Positions 1 to 11,600 of a stretch of 64,000 bases of DNA are shown here, piece by piece. The position numbers and the translations under genes were made by a program. Where the stretch lies: NCBI GenBank assembly GCA_013398955.1, contig VWPU01002926.1, forward strand, positions 56,001 to 120,000. Direction: 5' to 3'. The first letter of the stretch is position 1; every line of letters starts with the position of its first letter. Below the pieces are notes generated by a model. That model was not told where the DNA came from and searched no databases. It saw only the letters and a program-made list of their open reading frames with translations. Source of the stretch: Callaeas wilsoni. Lineage: Eukaryota; Chordata; Aves; Passeriformes; Callaeidae.

Positions 1-10
1 CATGGGACCT

Positions 11-582
11 CGTCCTCCATTTGGCTGGGATAGAGTTCATTTTCTTCCTAGTAGCTGGTACAGTGTTGTGTTTTGGATTCAGTGTGTGAATAATGTTGAT
101 AACACACTGATTAGTTGTTGCTAAGCAGTGCTTACTCTAAGTCAAGGATTTTTCAGGTTCCTGTGCTCTGCCACTGAGCAGGTGCGCAAGAAAGGAGGGA
201 GCACAGGCAGGACAGCCGACCCAAATTGGCCAAAGAGATGCTCCATACCGTAGAATTTCATCCCCAGTATATAAACTGGGGGGAGTTGGTCAGAAGGGGC
301 AGTGGGTTGGACATCGCTCAGCAGATGGTGAACAAGTGTATTGGGCACCACTTGGTTTTCTTGAGTTTTATCCATTTCTTTTTATTATCTCTCTTTTCAT
401 TAAAATTATTGTTATTATTAGTAGTAGTATTATATTTTACTTTGTTTGAATTATAAAACTGTTCTTATCCCAACCCACAGGTTCACCTTTTCCAACTCTC
501 CTCCCCATTCGACGGGGGAGGAAGGGGAAGTGAACAAGTAGCTGGGTGGCACTTAGGTACCAGCTGGAGTTAAACTACCACA
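11..582 (+). mobile_element. Solo LTR, endogenous retrovirus, ERVL-like (copy A)
   Basis: The 572-bp element is flanked by a 5-bp direct repeat, GACCT at 6-10 and 583-587. It ends in CCACA and starts CGTCCT, probably a decayed TG start. The body contains GGCTGGGATAGAGTT near the start, a TATA-like TATATAAACTGGGG at 268 onward, an AT-rich ATTATTATTAGTAGTAG stretch, and GTTAAACTACCACA at the end. The same blocks appear in the same order at 27213-27806. No internal retroviral genes adjoin it, so it is a solo LTR left by LTR-LTR recombination. The 5-bp duplication fits ERVL (class III) or ERVK-like integration; my family assignment is from memory of bird LTRs. It lies in the same orientation as TOX. 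Confidence 0.85.
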
Positions 583-587
583 GACCT

Positions 588-2982
588 GTATACCCATCTT
601 TTTCAATATTCAGTTACATTTCCTAAGCATAAATTTGAGAAGACTAAAGCTTAAAATAGATGCATTTAAAAATGAATAATTAGATGGTTTCATTTTTATT
701 AAAAGCAGATTTTTTCGTTATATAGTTCTAATTTCCTTATTAGATTCAATCTTTGTAAACAAAATAAAATAATCTAATTAAATAAACATGACAATATTAA
801 ATATCTCTACTAGTTAAAAAAAATCATATAAATATGAATCACTGTTCCAAATCATTGATACAGCTTACTTTCCTGGCTGTGAAAATTGAATAATGTTTTA
901 TACTCATGCCATTAGTTAATTTGATTATCAAAATATTTTCCCAAACAAAGAACTGGAACATTAGTCTTGGTTCTTTAAATACAAAATTAATAGTAATTGT
1001 TATTATCTCAAAATCAAATACTTATTTTACAGGATTTATTGATATTTTTCTCAAATCAATAGTTACATAGAAGCAAACTATGTACTTTGGTTTTATAGTT
1101 CTTTCAAGTGATCTTTTACTTCAGGTGAAGATTTTTAGTATAGTGAAATGCCTTAAGTGAATAGCAGTTTTTCCTTAAAGGCTGTCTTGCTGACAAATGC
1201 AGCCCTCTGCCTAATAATTTTCAGTTTAAGGAATTGTGTTAAGATGGGCTTCGTATTTCAGTTTTGGTTTTCCAGGGCCTCTGTCTTACGTACATTTTTC
1301 ATGTGGCTTTTAGGCCTGTCTCTGGCAAGGAGGAAACACTAGGCATGGTTGTAGCCAGGTTGCATTTGGACCTTGGATGTGAATGAGCTGTTTGAAACTT
1401 TGGCAAGACCCAGCTGAACCTGAATGGGTGAAAGGTTCTGCAGATTTCTTTCCCTATTCTATTGTACATGCAACAGGTACATAGATTAGGCAGAACCTGT
1501 GACATCCAGGAAAGTGTATTCCTATTTGGGCTATTTCATCAGAATGTTCTTTCAGAATGTGAGAGCAGAAATGAACTCCTTCTTGAGTTCAAATGACAAG
1601 AAAGGATATTTTAAATTGTTGATTCTATGTAACTGACTAGTGTAGTAACCTCAGATCTCTTGTCAAATAAAGATGGCCATTAATGACTGTGTGCTACTAA
1701 GCACATAAGGAATGGCAGCTTAGTAGTGTTTTTTCCTCATACAAAAATAGTGTTTGGCTTAATCCAGGAAAAACAGTGAAGTGATGCAATGTGTTGAGCA
1801 GAGACTTATTGATTGCTGACTTTTTAGATCTACACATGAATTATCAGATAAGCTGTTCTCTTTATGAAACTTGAGAACCTCTGGTTGTATTCAAAGATGG
1901 AGTACTACACATCTGGGTATTACCAAAAAATAAATAGATACCTAAACTCTCTCAGACATTAACTGAGCAGACATTTTCACAACTGGATCTCTGTTTTAAA
2001 ACGTACGTAAGTTTCATTTTAGATACTTTATTCACGAGGTTCCAGCTCTCAGAGCAGTTTTTCTCAGATTTTTTTTTATGTAGCAAAGTGGAGACCTAGT
2101 CATGGAAAATCTGAGAGGAAAGAGCATATAATATCAAGATGAGGGTGAGGGCCTATGTATGTGTTTCAGTATCTGGAAATTAATAAATCAACATATCTCA
2201 AAATAAATCTTTAGAAAGAAGTGCAGCTTTTACTGGGAGCAGGTGGACTGGGTTTCTGTAGAATTAAACAATGCTTTTTAAATTACCCCCAAATTTACAA
2301 TGGTATTTCAAAGTTAAATAAAGCTAAGAGTCAAAGCAAACGTTTTCTGCTGGACTTAAATGAACTACACGATCCTTGATATGTTTTTCCTGCCAACAAA
2401 TTAAACCCAAGGGGTATGTAGCACAGTCCTTAACTATGATCAGGCTATTTATCCTCAAAATCTCATTTCTCACTATATATTTTTTTTTCACAGTTGAAAA
2501 TTACATCATTAAAATAGTATCTAAAGTTGATTTAAGGATAACATGTCAGTTAGACAATGCAATGTTAATATCTCATATTTCAAGAATACATATAGGACTT
2601 TTTTTGCCAAGGATGCCTGGATCTCCTGATGGCATTCAATCTTTTTCATGGATGATAGCACATCAGATTATAAAAAGGTTTTATATCTGCATTTTTAATC
2701 CCTAAAAACATGAAATAAGCTAAATATGTATGTTACATGAATCTTAAAGAGTATTTACATTGTTGTGATTAGTGCATTTTAGAAGTGTTACTATGCAGTT
2801 TAAAATAAATTAACAATCTGCTCAAAATTTTTTGGTATGTAGATCAGATGCTTCAATCTGTCATTCATATTGTATCTTTGTATCTATACCCATATATACA
2901 CACATTTATTTACATATAGGCTTACATACCTTCAGCAACTTTTCGTTTTCAGAATTTGGGCTATAATTTGTCAAACTGTTTC

Positions 2983-2985
<3 letters not shown>
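588..2985. other. Unique intronic DNA, no feature seen
   Basis: AT-rich sequence with short frames only. I see no recognisable repeat, exon or RNA gene here. Confidence 0.6.
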
Positions 2986-3045
<60 letters not shown>

Positions 3046-3119
3046 TTTTTTTTTTTTTTTTTCTTTTTTTTTTTTTAATTTTTTTTTTTAACTTTTTTTA
3101 TTTTTTTTTTTTTTTTTTT
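2986..3119. repeat. Long poly(T) tract
   Basis: The tract begins with 58 uninterrupted T residues (2986-3043) and continues as T with only a few A or C interruptions to 3119. It could be an expanded homopolymer or the antisense poly(A) tail of a retroposed sequence to its right, but I recognise no source gene in 3120-3600. Exact length is likely to be unreliable in any assembly. Confidence 0.95.
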
Positions 3120-4141
3120 AGATTTCATAGTGTCTTTTTATAGTGCTTTAATACTAGCACTCTCTTTTCAGACTTCAGTTTTGAAGGCTCTTCTGCCAAC
3201 TGTGTGAATCTCTCTCTCTGCACGTTGTCCATGTTTGTTTCTGAGAAGCTCCAAATTGGTAGGAATCAACTTGAAAGTGTGTAGTAGTTGTCAAATCCTC
3301 AGAACAGGCTGCACATGATCTTATGACTGATTTAGTGTGTACTGAGAGCAAAAGTAATACAAAATAATTGGTTGTTCCACCCATTCATATTTGATGGGCA
3401 GGAACCTGATCCTCAAAGATGGCATCTCAACTGGGAGAGTCTAAACACTTCCGACTCCCAGAGCTGCTTGTTTGCTGGGACTGGTCCCAACTCCATCTCA
3501 GAGCAAGTCTGGGGAGCTCAACCTTTTGTCTGGCACGCTGCAGTTACACAGGAAAGGGTCAGTGCACAGTCCAGCTAAGTGACTGGCCTGAAAATTTGAT
3601 AAGCAAGACAACAGTCTAGGCTGGGGTGAACATCTGGGTTTCAGTTGCTGATTCTTGGCTTGACCTACCTTTTCCCTAAAATATGCATAATGTGCATGAG
3701 CTCTCTAGGATTATGATTCAGCCCCTGACTCTGCCACACAACCACTGTCATTTTCGCCATCCTAGTTCAGCAAGTGAGGGAGAGAACAGGTAGTCACAGG
3801 AATCACTGGGCTACCCTGAAGAAGACTTCTGACTATGCAGAAGAGGCAGCTGCAAGCATGTCGCTGCACACTGCCTTAGTGAAGAAAAACTGATCTGGAA
3901 TCTGTCTCTCAATGACCCCCAGCTAGGCTGTATGGCATGTGGCAGCCCTCCACCCTAATGCTGGACTAGCTCTGCTAAAACCAGTGGAGTTACAGGTGAA
4001 GGTGGAGGTTCAGGCCTCACCTACACTTTTCGTGATGAGTAGCTATGTCCTGATTGTACTTGCTCTTGCAAACACAATGTTAAATGGTACGAGGAAACTA
4101 GACAGTTCATAGACAAATCAGGAAAACCTTACTAATTCTTG
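3120..4141. other. Intronic DNA, somewhat GC-richer, unassigned
   Basis: From about 3360 the sequence becomes less AT-rich than its surroundings and has several short open frames on both strands (such as 3372-3619). None resembles a known protein and no repeat family was recognised. Confidence 0.45.
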
Positions 4142-4146
4142 TCTGC

Positions 4147-4737
4147 TGTTGTAGTTTAACCCTAGCTATCAACCAAGCCTCACACGGCCACTTGCTCGCT
4201 TCTCCACCAGCAGGACTGGGGAGAGAAACGCAGAATGGTAAAAGCTAGAAAACTTGTGGGTTGAGATGAAGACAGTTTAATAGGGAAAGCAAAGGCCATA
4301 CATATGAGCAAAGCAAAACAAGGAATTAATTCACTGCTTCCCATGGGCAGGCAGGTGTTCAGCCATCTCCAGGACAGCAGGGCCCCATCATAAATAACAT
4401 TTACTTGGGAAAAATGGCATCACTCCAAACACTCCCCTTCCTTCTTCTTCCCCCAGCTTTATATCCTGAATATGATGCCTTGTGGTGTGGAATATCCCTT
4501 TGGCCAGTTGGGGTCACCTGCCCAAGCTGTATCTCCTCCCAACCTCCCATGCCCCTCCAGCCTCCTCACCAGCGTAGCAGCACGAAAAGCAGAGAAGGCC
4601 TTGGCTCTGTGTAAGCCCTGCTCAGCAACAACAAAAGCATCTCTATATATCAACCCTGTGTTCAGCACAAATCCAAAACACAGCCCCACACCAGACACTG
4701 TGGAGAAAATTAACTCTGTCCCAGTCAAAACCAGTTT
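4147..4737 (-). mobile_element. Solo LTR, endogenous retrovirus, ERVL-like (antisense copy B)
   Basis: Read on the - strand this element has the same order of blocks as copy A: a start related to GGTTTTGACTGGGACAGAG, a GCTGAGCAGGGCTTACACAG block, a TATAAA-type box (plus-strand TTTATA at 4458-4463) and an end in GGTTAAACTACAACA. It therefore belongs to the same broad LTR superfamily but a different subfamily. Likely target-site duplications are TCTGC (4142-4146) and TCTGT (4738-4742), with one mismatch, so the right edge is uncertain by a few bases. No internal retroviral sequence is attached. The short frames inside it are not genes. Confidence 0.82.
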
Positions 4738-4742
4738 TCTGT

Positions 4743-7404
4743 TAGTTTTGGATGATGGTTTAGGAGCTGTGATAGTTTTCTGAGGGGTCAGAAAATCAAG
4801 CATTATCCATAATGAGTCTCAGCCTGTGCTGGAAAAAGTAGTAATTTATAGCAATTTATTTTGGTTGCTGATGCATCTGAGGCTCTCCTATCTAAAGAGG
4901 CATGCGGTTTGGGTGTGCAGAAGGTGGTCTAACAAACTTAGTAAACTGTGGATGATTAATTGTGTGACAATGACTACAGGGCACACTCTTTGAGGCTTGC
5001 ATCCTGCAAAGTGCAGGAAAGGAAAAGGTAGAGAGGGCCAAGGACCCAGCAGACTGTCCTTTGTGGTGTGTTGACAGGTGGATGGTGCAGCCTGCAGAAA
5101 GCAGCTGTGTCTGGAAAAGGAGTGTGGTACGGGAACCAGGTGTGGGTTCATTCCATGCTTCTGTGGAGCATACACCACCACTTTAAAATCCTTTTCCCTG
5201 GCAGATGGTTGTCCCCATCAGGTTTGAACAGAACCTCCCTGACTAGAGTAAGCTAAGCCTTTATTAACATGTAAATATTTGCCTTGTTTTTAATGCATAT
5301 CTGGAGACTGGACTGTCTTCCAAATAAAAACAATGAAGGAGCAGAGCAGAAATTCTGCTACCCTTTTGCACCACAGAGAAATGTATAAAACATTCAGCAA
5401 AGCATTTTCTTTGTTAAATCAAAGTGCACAATGTTGACCCTTTGTAAGAACACTGTTATGCATTTTTAATGGGAATATTGTGAGCAGTTGAGAAGCTGCA
5501 TAATGAATTTCATGCATTTCACTATGTGTTTGTTCTAGTTTGTGCCCTCACAGTCAAAAGAGGGAAATCACATACCTTGAAAATAATGTTCATAAGTAGT
5601 AAGAAGCTTCAGTATGCATACTGTATTCTAATTATACCTTGTATATTAGCATTTAATTTCTGCTAAAGGGCTCACTCAGAATGAACCATAGAATTTTATA
5701 GTGAAAACTTGTTCTGATCACTAACATAAATTTAAAAACATCTGCAGAGAATATTAAGATTTGCAATATCACAATAAATAAAGATAATTTTAAGTTGTCA
5801 TGTAGCTAGATTAAATATAATGTCCATTTCCCATTCAGCATTTTTGTATCCTCTCCAAATAAGTAACTTATGCTACTTTTTTTTTGGCATTTCACAATAA
5901 ATAGCAAACCACTCTCCCTCTCTTTTCCCTGAAAAGGTATAGTGTGATGTGGTTACCTCAGGTGTTTTCCTGCAGGGAGGGGCAGTTTATACCATGCAGA
6001 GCAAAGTGTGAGCAGGCAATGACTGTTGGGTGCATACCTTCCTTGGAACGCTGCTGCACAGCCAGTGGAGGGTGAAAGAGCCACAGTACAAATGGCAACC
6101 TGGCCAGGAATTGTGTAAGGATGAGAGCAGTGGTTATGGCTCTGGTAGCTCAAAAGAAGTACAGTAGCTCCTGAAACAGCAGTATATGAGCTGCTAGAGC
6201 ACTAACCTTGCTCATAATGATCTTAAAAAACACTTCTTATTTAGTATAAAGTAGCAGATTTTAATCTCTGGAAAACAGTGTTATCATTGAAACCTGCAAT
6301 ATATAGAGGGAGTTTAAATTATTTTGAAAATACTTTCCATATTTAAAAAACAAAATGCACCAAAGTCTAAATGCTTAAAAATATTAAACCAAGCAGGCTG
6401 AACTTTGAAACTGACATTTGGGATAGACATAAACCCTCATAAGGAATTTCAGCTTTACTTATTGTGCAGAGAAACAATTAAAAAATATTTGTGGTGTGTT
6501 TGTTATCTCAACCTAGTAGAATTAGGATAGCCTAATGAAGCCATTCCTTTTGCAAATGTACATCACAATTAAAATTTCTTTATTCCAGCTATGACAATAA
6601 TGTGACATACTTCCTTCTCTCCAGGAAAAGTAAAGAGAATGGCAGCTGTCCTGAAAATATTTCTTGGTCTCCTTTTATGTGTGAAGATTGTTAGTATTTC
6701 CTCTCAACTGGAGGGAAAAGAAGGGAATGGATACCGCTATGCATGAAATGTGGGAGATGTAAATAAAAGATTGTAGTGTTCCTGAAGTGCTTTTACAATT
6801 GCATTATGCTGTGAAGCGTTCTATATAATTTAGCCTTTCCCTCACAACAGTATTTACTCTCCCTATCTGTTGGAAAGATATTTCTATTATAATGACATCT
6901 AGGAGTCTGAGTTCTGTAAACTGGGAGTTGCTTTCAATAGTTTTCAGTAGCTTCCCACAATACGCAGTGTGGTTTGCAACATAATTTACCTTTATCTCAT
7001 TCACTTTCATGAAAGACATTTTACAGATTTCCTTGTGAAGGTGAAGAAGGCTCACCATAGGTTTATGTCAAAGCATTGTTGAGGTTGTTGGATTAAAAAA
7101 AAACCCAACCTAATTTTAGCACATATAGGGGAAGACAGGAAAGGGGAAATAGCTAGTTTATTTTAGGGTTGCACAGTATCTTGTTTTTCGTGGAAGAAAG
7201 GAAGCATGAGGAAGGTGGCTTCCTGTTCTGTAGACCTCCTTGCGTATTTTGCAGCATGTGGCAAGCAGTTTGTACAAAGTCTCCACATCCCCTCCATGTT
7301 CAAATTAAAGAGAGGGGCAAGAAGAGTCTGATATCTTGGCTCTCTTAAAGAGAAGCAGTTGCTGTCTGTACCCATAACAGCTTCATCTAGCTCAGCACTG
7401 CAGG
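4743..7404. other. Unique intronic DNA, no feature seen
   Basis: AT-rich sequence with no recognisable repeat or exon. Short frames near 4888-5256 and 5953-6153 do not resemble known proteins. Confidence 0.55.
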
Positions 7405-7711
7405 AATCATAGAATGGTTTGGGTTGGAAGGAGCCTTTAAAAATCATCTCATTCCAACTTCCCTGTCATGGGCAGGGAGCCTTCCACTAGTCCACGTTGC
7501 TCAGAGCTCCATCCAACCTGGCCTTGGACACTGCCAGGGATGGGGCATCAACAGCTTCTCCGGGCAACCTGTTCCAGTGCCTCACTGCCCCCATAGTGAA
7601 GAATTATTTCCTTATAACCAGTCCAAATCTTCCTCAGTTTAAAACTATTGCCCCTTCTAGCACTGGAAGGCCTGGTAAAAACTCTCTCCATGTCTCTTAT
7701 AAGCCCCCTTA
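7405..7711 (-). mobile_element. CR1 LINE 3' end fragment (antisense)
   Basis: The fragment begins on the + strand with AATCATAGAATGG and TTTGGGTTGGAAGG, the complement of the CR1 3' terminus with its eight-base end signature. It continues with the well-known antisense CR1 text GGGCAACCTGTTCCAGTGCC. It stops at TATAAGCCCCCTTA, where the next CR1 begins. It is 5'-truncated, as most CR1 copies are, and covers only the 3' UTR and the last part of ORF2. Confidence 0.93.
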
Positions 7712-8640
7712 TCACAGAATGGCACAGAATCTATTAGGTTAGAAAAGACCTCAAGGCCAACCTATGGCCCAACAGTACCATGTTCAACTAGACCATGGCA
7801 CTGAGTGCCACATGTCCAGTCTTTTCTTAAACATCTCCAGAGATGGTGACTCTCCCACCTTCCTGGGTAACCCATTCCAATGTCTTATCACTCTTTCTGG
7901 GAAGAAATGCTTCCTAATGTCCAACCTAACCCTCCCCTTGCACAGCTGAAGACTGTATCCTCTTGTCCTGTTGCTGGTTGCCTGGGGGAAGAGGCTGAAC
8001 CCCACCTGGCTGCAACTTCCTTTCAGGGAGTTGTAGAGAATGATAAGATTTCCCCTGAGTCTCCTTTTCTCCAGGCTAAACACCAGCTCCCTCAGCTGCT
8101 CCTCAAAAGACTTGCGCTCCAGACTCTTCCCCAGCTTCATTGCCCTTCTCTGGTTTTGCACCATCACCTAAAAGTCCTTGCTGGATTGATGTGCCCAGAA
8201 TTGGGCACAGGACCCGAGGTGCAACCTCACCAGTGCCAAGTACAGGGGGACAATCACTGCCCTGGTCCTGCTGGCCACACTATTGCTGATCCAAGCCAGG
8301 ATGCCATTGGCCTTCTTGGCCACCTGAGTGAACGCTGGCTCATGACCATCTGGAGGTTGACCAGTGCTCCCAGGTTCTTTTCCACTCAGCCCCTTTCCAG
8401 CCACCCTGCCCTTAGCCTGTGGCGCTGCAGGGATTATTGTTGCCAAAATGTAGGACCCAGCACCTGGTCTTGTCAAATCTCATATAATTGGCCTTGGCCG
8501 ATCAATCCAGCCTGTCCAGATCCCTCTGCAGACTTTCCTACCCTGCAGCAGACACTCCAACCGAATTTGGTGTCTTCTGCTAATTTGCTAATGGTAGCCC
8601 AAATCTCCTCATCTAGGTGATCAATAAAGATATTCAGCAG
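7712..8640 (-). mobile_element. CR1 LINE fragment with 3' end and C-terminal ORF2 (antisense)
   Basis: A second, distinct CR1 abuts the first. It starts with TCACAGAATGGCACAGAAT on the + strand and ends near GATAAAGATATTCAGCAG, a familiar CR1 internal sequence. Its length is about 930 bp. Its 3' end lies exactly at the broken 5' end of the 7405-7711 copy, so one element integrated beside or into the other. It is older-looking, with many substitutions against the CR1 sequence I remember. Confidence 0.93.
7784..8476 (-). pseudogene. CR1 ORF2 (reverse transcriptase) C-terminal relic
   Basis: One minus-strand frame runs about 230 codons from 8476 to 7784 with a single in-frame TAG (plus-strand CTA at 8168-8170). 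It encodes recognisable CR1 ORF2 C-terminal text: [20 protein letters not shown], then [14 protein letters not shown], then [22 protein letters not shown] and HWNGLPRKV. This is the region downstream of the reverse-transcriptase catalytic core, so the fragment cannot be active. The long plus-strand frame 7880-8620 is the antisense shadow of it. Confidence 0.92.
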
Positions 8641-11600
8641 TTTTAATTAAACAATATATTATTATATGTTGAAAGGCTGAAAAATGTCTCTCAGAGCCTG
8701 CTTGTCTCCTGCCCGAACAACCTCAAATCTCTCAGTCCATCCCAGGAGTAGAGGAGAGAGGGTGGAGAAGTCACATTCTGCTTTCCAGTCTATCCCAAGG
8801 AAGCACAGCAGCGTTGTCCTCATTGCTTTGACTTGTGACAAAGTTCCTCTGCGCCATTAAGTTTTGTACTCAAAGCCAAACAAATTGTAAAGGAAATTCA
8901 AAAGATCGCTTTGCTACAGGTTTGCCAACTTGGGCATATACTTCTGCATAGTGTAGCTAGCCAGATATCTGATCTTTTGCTCTCAGTGTGATATTTGAAT
9001 ATATCTGTGTGTTTTCATCTGATTAAATTTTGAAACTTTTTAAATGTGTATTTTAAATCTCCTCTGAATATACTATGAGAAGATACAGAATAGTTGAATG
9101 GTGAGATTCTTCTGATTTTAAGTAAGTACTTTTCAAATAGATTTATTATTGACTTTTCAGTGTTACAGGTTTTTTTTTTTTAAGTGCCAATTAGACATAC
9201 AAATAAATGAAAAAAATATTTACTTGTCAGGAATGTGGGTTTTCATTTTGATTTTATCCCACAGAGTCCTAAAATTTAGTAATATAAAAGAGATTTTGAC
9301 TGGTTTTTGGTCAGTAATCATTTTTGTGTTGTCTTCTACTTTTGACAGTCGTTTGTATGCACTAAGTAAAAGGTAGGATGAATGGCCTATTTCTGTCTGT
9401 TTTCATTACTGTGCTCTTTCTGTGTGCTCCATCTTATTCTCTGTATATGCCTACTGGGACATTAAAGATTCTGTAATTATTTCAATAAGATCAGGGTTAT
9501 AGATTTTTTGTTCCACTTAGTTGTTTGCTAATAAACCTGCCTCTGTGCTGAAGGCTAACAAATTTCTTATTTAATACTGTACTTTTTTTTACATTATATA
9601 TTAGAGAACATTTTAAAAGGTCAAGATTGTGCAATTTACTCTTTTCCCTTGCTGTTGTAACAGTCTCAAGGTAGCTCCTTAACTGAAAATTTCAAAGTCA
9701 TCATCATCCTTTTGAAAACATAAATATTAAAGCTGGTTTGTTTCTTATTTCAGAATCTGAAGGAAATTGGAATAGTTTGAGATATCGCAGTGCTTAAACC
9801 CTAGATTGGTTTTAGCTTTAGTAGGAAGTATATTTGTGGTCTCACAAATAGGAATATGCTAAGGGAGCAAGAGAAATGGATAAATTGGAGCAGTGCAATA
9901 ATACATTTTTCAGATAAGTTCACAGGGGTTTTCCTACTATGAAGTTCTTAGACATCTGTGGTATAAACCAACATCTTTTACCCTTTTCACCACATGGTTT
10001 CAGCCGAGAGTAGGATGGAGGTCAACGCAGGATGAGTGCTTCAGGTACTGTCCCCTAACACTGCAGACCCATACCTGAAGCTGGAACCCAGCTTGACACT
10101 GTTGCCATTTTCAAATTTTTCAACATACTCTGGAAAATTAGTTCCCCGGTGCCTAAAGTGGTACTTATTCTTACATTCAGAAGGACTCATTTTCACTAGA
10201 GGGGAGTAAACCATTGTCTTTCTCAGTCCTAAGTACTGTGAAATCGTTCTTGGAACAGAGTACCTTTTCCTGATGTCACTGGTATTTTGAACAGGGATCT
10301 TATGTATCAAATCCAGCTCTAGATTGTTCAGAGGTGTTGATTTTCATGGTTTTTCGGTAGTTGTGCAATGTTTGTCTTAGGAGGCAATTGAAAGCTACTC
10401 AGTCCGTGTAAGTCTGATTTATTATTTATTTATTTGTGGCCTGCACAAAGCAAAACAATTAACATTAGATCTGTCAGTTGTGCAGGGCTAAACCCTTTGT
10501 TTCTCAGGCTCTCTAACTGGACATTTTCTCTGACGTTTTCACCTGCTCACAGTGACAGCATAGCAATTACCTCCTTAAAAGACTTTTATCCTGTGTACCT
10601 ATGTAAAAAGCTGTTCCCAATATTGGCCTTATAATTGTCCTGAGTGTATTTTTTACTTAAAGTTTGAATGAACAGAGGACCTTGTGAACTGGCCTTGTCA
10701 AACCTTTGGGAGATTTGTGGTGAGTTTAGCATGTATCCTATGCTTTATAGTGTAAGCTGTTATTACTTCTACTCAACAGATGAAGCAATTTAGCCAACTG
10801 CTCTACAGATAAATTGCTTCTTTGCACTCTGGTCTTTTCTGAGACCAGATGGAATTCTGGGACTTGACCTCTAAAGGAATATTTTTGCTACTTCTTGAGA
10901 CCATACCCTCGGTCTTCAAATTATTAAGTGTCCAGTACTAAGAGACTTCAGTAAATGTTAAGTTTCTTTTGAGGATTCAAGACTCCATATTTCTATAATT
11001 CTTTAGGTATTTCCTATCAAAAACTATGAAACTGTTGTTAGCACTCCATACACATCTGGAGTATAGGGAAGACTGCAGACAAATTTGACACAGTCCAGGA
11101 AAAAAAGGCAACAAGAGTGAAAGATCTTGACTATTAACTCATAAAGATGAGAGTTAATAACCACTCGCAGCTTGTAAAAAGGATGAAGATAAAGTGCTGG
11201 AATAGGATACTTAGAAATATTGTGATAACTCCGTCATTATAGGGCATTTTCTTTTAGAATAGGTTTGATGGTAATTAGTGGAGAACGGTGTACTTAGCTC
11301 TGCTTTAGTGAAAGAGGTTGGAGATCATTTGAGACATGGATTGCCATTACTTCTGCGCAAACAGTTAAAGGACTGAGGCATTGTCAGTGTCATATATTTA
11401 TCTACCCTGTGATGACAGAGGTGTTTAAATCAAGCACTCACTAGACTCACTGATTTCCCCCCTACACACATCACAGGGGAAAGACAGATGTTAGAACTTT
11501 TTAAGGTGATCCATTGCTAAATAATAGCAGGGCTTTTATGTACAGTCTCAAAGGACGCATATTGCAGCTTTTAACACTTGGCTTTCTAACCTTGGCTAAG

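Noticed and set aside
2870..3091. Frame ending in a long poly-phenylalanine run
   Set aside because: It is only translation of the poly(T) tract.
4405..4803. Overlapping 69-114 codon frames on both strands
   Set aside because: They lie inside or across the antisense ERVL-like LTR and do not encode a retroviral or host protein.
7880..8620. 246-codon plus-strand open frame
   Set aside because: It is the antisense of a CR1 ORF2 fragment. CR1 homology is clear on the opposite strand, so the plus frame is a shadow.
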